The position numbers and the translations under genes were made by a program. A DNA stretch of 22,693 nt, taken from positions 9,841-32,533 of the forward strand of contig KN889002.1 of assembly GCA_000934455.1 (NCBI GenBank), read 5' to 3'. Positions 16,697 to 22,693 of this stretch are shown here, in pieces (within the stretch, counting starts at the first letter, position 1; every line of letters begins with the position of its first letter). Source of the DNA: Apostichopus parvimensis. Lineage: Eukaryota > Echinodermata > Holothuroidea > Aspidochirotida > Stichopodidae. The notes under the pieces are model-generated. The model was not told the origin of the DNA. It did no database searches and worked only from the letters and a program-made list of their open reading frames with translations.

Positions 16697-17103
16697 TAAA
16701 TAGGTGGGTCATGGGCCTAAAAGATTTTACGGACACATGCCACAAGAGTATCTCAAAGCTGCCGACACAGACAGATATACATATGAGTGTTTCTGGAATT
16801 ATCTGATACTAACGACGACAACAAGAATAAGATAAATAATTTAAAATACCAAAATGATAAGCTGTCTTCAATAAGCTTTTTATTAAGGATTGCACACAGC
16901 ATACAAACACACATTTAACTATTTCATTACTGCACATTTAGTAATTCACCTTCCATACACTTACTAATGCAGCACTAAGTATATTAGCATTTAGAATGGC
17001 CATCTTTCCATGCATAGAAGAACACTGTGATGTTCAGTGGCTTGATATAACATACATGTAACACTTATAACTGGATGTCTACCAAACAGTATTATATGTC
17101 AAG
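16697..17103. other. Spacer between foldback element and minisatellite
   Basis: AT-rich sequence without conserved frames, ending at the start of the 13-bp array. I see nothing else in it. Confidence 0.5.
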
Positions 17104-17403
17104 ACTTGTTACCATGACTTGTTACCAAGGCTTGTTACCAAGACTTGTTACCAAGACGTGTAATCAAGACTTGTTACCAAGACTTGTTACCAAGACGTGT
17201 AATCAAAACTGGCTATCAAGACTTGTTATCAAGACTTGTTACCAAGACTTGTAATCAAGACTTGTTATCAAAACTTGTTATCAATACTTGTAATCAAGAC
17301 TTACTATCAAGAGTTGCTTATCAAGACTGGCTATCAAGACTTGTTATCAAGACTTGCTGTCAAGACTTGCTATCAAGACTCGTTATCAAGACTCGTTATC
17401 AAG
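17104..17403 (+). repeat. 13-bp minisatellite, 23 units
   Basis: Consensus ACTTGTTATCAAG. Twenty-three consecutive units can be read, all 13 bp except unit 17, which is 14 bp. Variants include ACTTGTTACCAAG (mostly the 5' half), ACGTGTAATCAAG and ACTCGTTATCAAG (3' end). Because 13 is not a multiple of three, all frames are visited, giving a spurious 150-codon frame at 17145-17597. Confidence 0.97.
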
Positions 17404-17600
17404 GCCTGGAAAAAGTAGTTTCATCCAGGCCTGGAATAAATAAGATTCTATGGAACACAATAAAAAAAACAGACCTAGTCTGCCCTTACAGATATTACAA
17501 CACGAAGCACTCGCAATGTAATATCCACGAAGCAGTGCTACATGGTCGATTGGTTTCCAGGCCTGGAATGAATATGGTTTCCATGGGAACACAATAATAC
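17404..17600 (+). repeat. Repeated GGCCTGGAA blocks beside the 13-bp array
   Basis: AGGCCTGGAATAAATAAG near 17424 and AGGCCTGGAATGAATATG near 17560 each continue into ATGGAACACAATAA or ATGGGAACACAATAAT. A shorter GGCCTGGAAAAAG sits at 17403. This is a diverged local duplication of about 37 bp with a ~100-bp spacer. Confidence 0.7.
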
Positions 17601-18841
17601 AAGGCTGGTCTTTTCCTCTTCACTTTAGCATACAATAAAAGTATACCATAAAGTAGTGAGAAATGAATGCGCCTATTAAACCATTTACACATAAAACCAC
17701 ACACTTCGTTCGTTCATTTAGGCTCCCGAAAAGGTTCTGAATGACAACCTAGGAGAGTTTCATCTCCTGTTCTGTTTGACTATAATCTTGATAACCATAA
17801 ATTCCAGGTGACTCAGGATGATTTAAGCCATAGGTTTAATTAAGCCATTATTAATTATTTAATTAATTAAGCCATATCATTAATTAAGCCATATCATTAA
17901 GCCATATCATTTCTGATACTCTCTGTCACACAATGAGACGTGATCCTTAGTTTTCTAAGAACCGAAATCAGATATCTTAATATGATAACCAGCAACATTT
18001 CAAAGGCAAGCCGAGTGGCTTGCTGCTTACAATTCATATCAAGGACGACTTAGTTTTTTAACATTTTCGGCGCATTTTCAGAAACCTTTGGACACAAAAT
18101 TTGGACATATTCCTGTTTCTATCATCATACTTTCTTTGGGACAAATTTTCCTTACCTTTAAAGCCACAAGACAGAATATCACAGAATATTCAATTTATTA
18201 AAAATACAATTTTGTATTATTCTGAGAAAACAAACCTCGCTTTCTCTTCATGGCTTCAAACCCTTCACTGTTTTGAGGCAACATTATTGTCAACAACAAT
18301 AACAACAACAACAAAACATCCTTCAAACATACCATTTCTCTTCCCTTCTCTTCTTCACATACCCAGAATTCTCATAGTTAGAATACAGTTTAACAGAATG
18401 ATGACCTTACTAATTATATTTTTGGCAATTTAAATTTACATCCAACCACATCACCATGACAAATATAGACAGTTTTAAGTTTTCTTCTTCACAGACAACA
18501 TTTACCATGCAAGAAACCAGAAAGTTATATATGAATCTGTTGAGAAAGAGCTGCAAAAGTTGGTATTTAACCATTAAGTATTACTGCCCATAAATTTGAT
18601 TAATAGAAAGATTAGTTTTGCAGAATATACCACTGAAAGCAAAACCCTTGTAATTTTTTTACTTTGTGACGACGATACACAGGACAAAGATGAAATTGTC
18701 AACAGTTAAAACTGAGAAAGAAAGGAATGAAAATAATATTGCACCAATTCTGTTGACAAACATTTTGTAAGACACAAATAAGAAAACAAAATGCGAATAA
18801 AACAAACACCGATATTAAAGCTCTGTGAAAATACAATGCTA
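17601..18841. other. Intergenic, short tandem repeat only
   Basis: At about 17823-17910 the phrase ATTAAGCCATATC recurs four or more times with AATT-rich spacers. A CAACAA run lies at about 18290-18315. The 110-codon frame at 18101-18433 is low-complexity and includes this run; not considered a gene. Confidence 0.5.
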
Positions 18842-18955
18842 CAGGGGCATAGCTAGACTTCTTTTACTTTATAGGGTGTGCCCAATTCTTTCCTGGGGGG
18901 GGCAACAAAGATTTGTGGCCCATCCCACCCCCTCCCCCTGGAAGTTACGCCACTG
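18842..18955. mobile_element. 114-bp hAT-like MITE with 8-bp target duplication
   Basis: The left end CAGGGGCATAGCT and the reverse complement of the right end, CAGTGGCGTAACT, agree at 10 of 13 positions. CAATGCTA (18834-18841) and CAATGTTA (18956-18963) flank it and differ at one base. Eight-base duplications and CAG-starting ends are typical of hAT transposons. The centre holds G and C runs only, so it must depend on another element. Confidence 0.82.
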
Positions 18956-18963
18956 CAATGTTA

Positions 18964-19200
18964 CCCAGCTGAAAGTAAATTAATGATTGGCTTGTACAGC
19001 TACTAACAACACACCATATCACACAATCTCTAAGGTCCTAAATAAACATATTACACCCTCCCTATGTTGTAGAAGTCTGTCAGCATTGCCTCCAATCTTA
19101 GTATCAAGGAAAAAATAGCAGTTAAAACAAATGTATGTAAAAGTACTGTCTTTGGACTTTTTAACCTCCAAAGATTATGCCAAGATGTCATTGTAGCTGG
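18964..19200. other. Intergenic spacer, nothing recognised
   Basis: Unremarkable sequence between the hAT-like MITE and the 27-bp repeats. Confidence 0.4.
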
Positions 19201-19374
19201 ACTGTGACATCCATATCAGGTACCTGCACTTTGGATTCGATATAAGGTACCTGAATTGTGCAGTCTGTATCGAGTGTGCCAACTGTGAACATCCTATAGC
19301 AAGTACTGAGATGTGAATTCTGTATCAAGTATTTGGACTGTGAAGTCTATATGAAATACTTGGACTATTAATTT
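19201..19374 (+). repeat. Degenerate ~27-bp minisatellite, about six units
   Basis: Units follow the pattern ACTGTGAAGTCTATATCAAG plus TACTTGG: for example ACTGTGACATCCATATCAGG at 19201 and ACTGTGAAGTCTATATGAAA at 19337. Spacing is 26-29 bp. Units are diverged, so this is an older array than the 13-bp one. Confidence 0.75.
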
Positions 19375-19859
19375 TTTAAATTTTTTTTTATTAAAAGTAC
19401 TGACAGGATCTGAAAGATTTCTGTATAAAGTTGACAGAGGTTAGTTCAAAATCATCTTTTCTAACAACATTGAGTTCTCCTTTAAGTTTTCTGCGTACAT
19501 CATGTGCATAGACATGAATACTGTGAAGTACTGTGAAGGTTTTATTATATATAAAACAATCCGGGCTGATAAAACTTACACTGCTTTCATTATACCTGTT
19601 TTTAACGCTTATTTTTCTCTTTTCCGTTCTGACATAATAAAACTTGCTAACAATCTTTTACACACATCTGCTTCTTTTTATCACAAAGCATGCAAATAAC
19701 TGAATCCTTAACAGTATTTCCACTAATGAGATGCAACAGTCTCCAAGAATTCAGTTTCATGCAAATATTATTATTATTTTTTTTTTGATTCCCCATTAAG
19801 GATTTTGATTCAAATTTTAGAAACTTAGGCTTGATGACAAAAATGCATTCGAAAGCCAT
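19375..19859. other. Intergenic, no gene seen
   Basis: T-run near 19380-19392 and AT-rich sequence. Two open frames of 65-71 codons on opposite strands have no recognisable features. Confidence 0.45.
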
Positions 19860-20072
19860 CACCCAGTTGGGACAATTTTTTTCTTTCTGTACTGTACTTT
19901 CAGGTCTCGCTTCAAAGCACTTGTACTGACAGTACGAGCAGTATGAATATCATGTTTGTCAGATAACGGTTAGGAACTGTTCATACTGTTAGAATGAGTG
20001 GTTTGAAGCATAACATGAGAGTACAGTATACAGTGGTATTAGCATTAATAGGAAATTATCCCAACTGGCTTG
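19860..20072. mobile_element. Palindromic MITE, family copy 2
   Basis: Begins CACCCAGTTGGGACAATTTT and ends AAATTATCCCAACTGGCTT. The middle shares CAGTACGAGCAGTATGAATA, GGTTAGGAACTGTT and GGTATTAGCATT with 13900-14106 in the same orientation. No clean target duplication is visible, and the copies differ by indels, so this one looks older or independently diverged. Confidence 0.82.
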
Positions 20073-20728
20073 AGAGACTTAGCCAGTACATGTTTGTACA
20101 GCAAGATGAAGGTGAGAAGAATCCAGACTATGGCAACATCTAGCAGTAAAAGCATTACAAACATTTATTTGAAATAAGTTCTTCTTTTAAAGGGAGGTGA
20201 TGAGTTTCACAAATACTAAGCATAGACCATTATATGTTCCTTGCCCTTCCTTAATCAGAAACCCTTGAATTTGTCATAAAATTTGAGTCCAGGGTGTATA
20301 TAAATTACCAAGCAAAGGAATTAAAGAAAAATTCTGCAAGTTTCTCAGTGGTGAATTACCATTGGTTGACATATCCTCATCCCTGCCATCCAACCAATGA
20401 GAGACAAGAATAGACAAAATAGACAAATATTTTTGATAACATCACAACAGGGTGTAAACAAGTTTTAATTCTAAGCTGCAAAATATAACAGATATTTTGT
20501 GTCACTTGTGAGTGTTAAAGAAACAGAACAATAGGCTTTGTTTTGTTCTTACTACTGCTACATGGGTGATTTTGAAATAACCGAATGACTTATGGAATTG
20601 TCAAACCCTTCACTTCCCTTTAAGCAAATTAAAATTCCACCAGTAAAGATATTAACTTCAGCTGAACATTCCACACTATTACTTCACAAAATACAAACAA
20701 ATGTTTGTATTTAAACATGAGCTGTAAC
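20073..20728 (-). other. Probable alsin 3' UTR and intergenic junction
   Basis: Lies downstream of the alsin stop on the minus strand. TTTATT at 20164-20169 (AATAAA on the minus strand) and TTTAAT at about 20463 (ATTAAA) are candidate poly(A) signals, about 560 and 265 nt after the stop. No coding signal is seen. Confidence 0.4.
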
Positions 20729-20870
20729 TTACAAGGCCTTGAGGTTTTCATTACATATTTGTATATAGCAAGCTTTGAGTGTAGTCATAAGTATCCCTAG
20801 ACGGCCATGGATGATCCCTGGATCCATTAAATCCTCTATGAACTGGATCTCTGATCCCAGGTGAGGGATT
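20729..20870 (-). CDS. ALS2: Alsin last coding exon
   Basis: The first base completes Arg (AG|A), then [46 protein letters not shown] and TAA. Acceptor TTTTCTTCAG ends at 20871. The C-terminus ends at nearly the same place as in human alsin. The stop codon overlaps a GTAAGT string (20732-20727). Confidence 0.92.
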
Positions 20871-22103
20871 CTGAAGAAAAAATATATATTTACATCATCA
20901 GCTTTTCCAATTTTGGGGGGTATTTTGAAGAAAAATTTTGAGCTGAAAAGTATTATTCATATGTTGTCCATACAGTCCAACAAAAAAGGAAATGGGATAT
21001 TTTTGTAGCTACTCCAGTTGTTACCCTTTAAATGTCAGGTATCTAGAAACCTCCTTTTAAAAGTCAAATCAATGATAATGTCTAACATTTACTTTAGGCC
21101 TAATAGTGAATATTTATCTTAAATGTTACAATTAAAACTTGGCTTACACCAACTCTTATTCTTTAATTTTCACAACACAGCAACACAAGATGAAACTAAA
21201 AACTTCTTGTCCTTGATTAAGTTATTATACATTGTAAACAATATTTTCTCTGAGACTATAAAAATAATATGTACCTCTATAGGTTTTGTGTTACATCTGA
21301 GAAGATGACCTCATCTGAGGATATGACCTCATCTGAGGAGGTGACCTCATCTCTGAGGAGATGACCTACATTTTGTGCATGAGACTATAGGTGGTCAGCC
21401 TCCTTAATTTCAAGTGGTATAGAAATGCAACATGCACTGCTAGAAACAGTGCTTAAATGATCTGCAATATATCAGAATTCATTTCAGTGCAATATAAACA
21501 TGACTCTAGCATTCAGATTAATAAGTCACATGACAGAAGCACGGTACTTACCTGGCCCTGGTAACCACGTACTGGAACAATGGGAACAAATCATCCATGG
21601 ACCACACATGTCCCTTTATCTCTTTCGCTTGAACTTGGGAATCTATGGCTTCCATCGTGGACTCGATCACGCCAAGTTTGTCCGCTGGACTGAATGCCGT
21701 ACTGTACGAATGATGAAATGGTATTTATATATATATATATATATCACAACCCATGTAGATTTAAAACTATTTTACAGTCCCTATTTGTGTGGAAGGTAAG
21801 TGTATAGTACAATATCCTTGTCTGTCATACTCTACGAATGTATGTAATGTTTGGTATTGAGTTTCTACCTGGGTACCTGGTTATGTAAACAGATGACCCT
21901 ACATTTAAATAGCTTATTTACAATCCCTATTCCTAAAATTTCAAATCAAATTTTGGAGGGGTAATCCTACCTGTAGAGAGATATCAACTTCATATGACTT
22001 ATTGTTTTCAGCAATGGACAGGCAGGAAACCCTAAATCACTCACCTGATCCTCTCCAGAGTATGAATAGCCTCAAGGTAGGACACATCCTTCATCTCCTT
22101 CAG
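20729..22103 (-). CDS. ALS2: Alsin (ALS2/ALS2CL type) C-terminal VPS9 exons; gene continues off right edge
   Basis: Alsin family proteins activate the endosomal GTPase Rab5 through a C-terminal VPS9 domain. Exons on the minus strand are 22103-22045, 21701-21552 and 20870-20729 (stop TAA at 20731-20729). Phases 2 and 2 join cleanly, giving [15 protein letters not shown], then [20 protein letters not shown], then [17 protein letters not shown] and [19 protein letters not shown]. Human alsin, as I recall it, has [21 protein letters not shown] and LIEDLMDP. The Asp and Pro of DDLFP and the Thr of MTTLK are at positions needed for exchange activity in VPS9 proteins. The RCC1-like, DH-PH and MORN parts are outside the window, so ALS2 and ALS2CL cannot be separated. 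Confidence 0.88.
20871..21551 (-). other. Alsin last intron with short tandem repeat
   Basis: At about 21299-21370 the phrase ATGACCTCATCTGAG recurs four times at 18-21 bp spacing on the plus strand. Otherwise AT-rich and without features. Donor GTAAGT on the minus strand starts at 21551. Confidence 0.6.
21299..21370 (+). repeat. Short ~18-20 bp tandem repeat, four units
   Basis: GATGACCTCATCTGAG, GATATGACCTCATCTGAG, GAGGTGACCTCATCTCTGAG and GAGATGACCTAC follow one another inside the alsin intron. Confidence 0.85.
21552..21701 (-). CDS. ALS2: Alsin penultimate coding exon, VPS9 core
   Basis: T completes Ser, then [49 protein letters not shown] and AG of the next Arg. Acceptor ATTCGTACAG ends at 21702; donor GTAAGT at 21551. 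The MDDLFPxxxYV signature is the VPS9 Rab-binding helix region. 150 nt, phase 2 in and out. Confidence 0.93.
21702..22044 (-). other. Alsin intron
   Basis: An (AT)n run lies at about 21726-21743. Donor GTGAGT on the minus strand starts at 22044. Nothing else is seen. Confidence 0.6.
22045..22103 (-). CDS. ALS2: Alsin coding exon upstream of VPS9 core
   Basis: 59 nt: [19 protein letters not shown] plus AG. Acceptor ATTTTTTCAG ends at 22104; donor GTGAGT at 22044. Phase 0 in, phase 2 out, matching the next exon. It has no long open frame of its own; support is splice sites and phase. Confidence 0.78.
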
Positions 22104-22244
22104 CTGAAAAAATGTATATATTTATACAAAGTTTGACAAAATATTTCTAAAATCCATCACAAACAGTCTGCCTGAACTAAAGGTGGTGATACTCAAAACT
22201 TAAGAAAATATTTTCAGCAAACTGTCCATCACAAACATCCATAC

Positions 22245-22266
22245 CTTTGTTGATGGCAATCTGCGA
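22245..22266 (-). CDS. Candidate 22-nt alsin microexon
   Basis: On the minus strand CATTTCTTTCCAG is a good acceptor and AAAG|GTATGG a good donor, enclosing 22 nt that end in phase 0 as the next exon requires (RLPSTK then LKEM). I cannot confirm the residues against a known alsin, so this is only a candidate. Confidence 0.3.
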
Positions 22267-22289
22267 CTGGAAAGAAATGCTTCCCTATG

Positions 22290-22625
22290 TACAATAGCAC
22301 ACCACATCCCACAATATCCCACAATAGCACATAATATCCCACAATAACACATATCCCACAATATAACACAGCATACAACAATAGCACATTATCCCACACT
22401 ATCACAATATCACACAGCATACCACAATAGCACACATTATCCTACACTATCACATAATGACACATTATCACACAATATACCAGAATAGCACATAACATTG
22501 CACAATATCACACATCACACAATATCACATAATAGCATACAGCATAGCAAACATAATCCCACACTATCACATAATATCATACAATATACCACAATAGCAC
22601 AAAACATTGCACGATAGCACACAAT
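22290..22625 (+). repeat. Irregular CACAATA-type minisatellite
   Basis: About 335 bp composed of CACAATATC, CACAATAGC, CACATTATC and CACACTATC phrases at roughly 9-12 bp spacing, with higher-order repeats such as CACACTATCACATAAT. It lies in the presumed alsin intron at the right edge. A minus-strand 68-codon frame across it is an artefact. Confidence 0.9.
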
Positions 22626-22693
22626 ACAGAGATCACATCATGAGTAGTATACATGATTTATAATTAAATTTTTAGGTGATCTATTACAATATA

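Noticed and set aside
17104-17403. Regular short repeats suggesting a CRISPR array
   Set aside because: The units are contiguous without spacers and the DNA is eukaryotic.
17145-17597. 150-codon frame rich in Arg, Leu and Lys
   Set aside because: It is translation of the 13-bp minisatellite and its flank, with no start context or relative.
18101-18433. 110-codon frame
   Set aside because: Composed of Phe/Leu/Ser and a Thr run from a CAA/ACA repeat; no conserved motif and no splice or promoter context.
22229-22435. 68-codon minus-strand frame
   Set aside because: It translates the CACAATA repeat and crosses the candidate microexon in a frame that does not fit the next exon.

Overview
This window is animal nuclear DNA. 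Genes are split into short exons with GT-AG introns, the DNA is AT-rich, and it is full of small non-autonomous transposons and minisatellites. No bacterial, viral or organellar signal was seen. Both recognisable genes are conserved animal genes. The protein divergence from human and the repeat-rich, poly-T and poly-G style suggest a marine invertebrate, perhaps an echinoderm-like deuterostome. That placement is an inference and was not tested.

Positions 1-11553, plus strand: the 3' part of a KRIT1 (CCM1) orthologue, fifteen coding exons, the first cut by the window edge. Joined by consensus splice sites with compatible phases, the exons give 1656 nt (551 codons plus TAA). They cover two NPxF motifs, the ankyrin repeats, the whole FERM domain and a C-terminal tail longer than in human. 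A 3' UTR follows, with a stable hairpin at 12277-12302 and a candidate AATAAA at 12586.

Positions about 12600-20160: no gene recognised. The stretch holds several small transposons: a pair of related foldback MITEs (13900-14106 and 19860-20072), a 573-bp near-palindrome (16124-16696) and a 114-bp hAT-like MITE with 8-bp target-site duplication (18842-18955). It also holds minisatellites, including 23 copies of a 13-bp unit at 17104-17403 and about six copies of a 27-bp unit at 19201-19374.

Positions 20729-22103 (possibly to 22266), minus strand: the last three coding exons of an alsin (ALS2 or ALS2CL type) gene, encoding most of the VPS9 Rab5-GEF domain and the natural C-terminus. The gene continues beyond the right edge. 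The two genes are therefore tail to tail. KRIT1 is a Rap1-binding junction scaffold and alsin activates endosomal Rab5; nothing here shows that they work together.

The most unusual structure is in KRIT1 intron 10. A 45-bp minisatellite begins at the exon 10 / intron 10 junction, and most copies repeat the 5' splice site, so the true donor is followed by up to ten donor-like copies. Exon 3 also ends in a tandem donor whose downstream choice creates an immediate in-frame stop.
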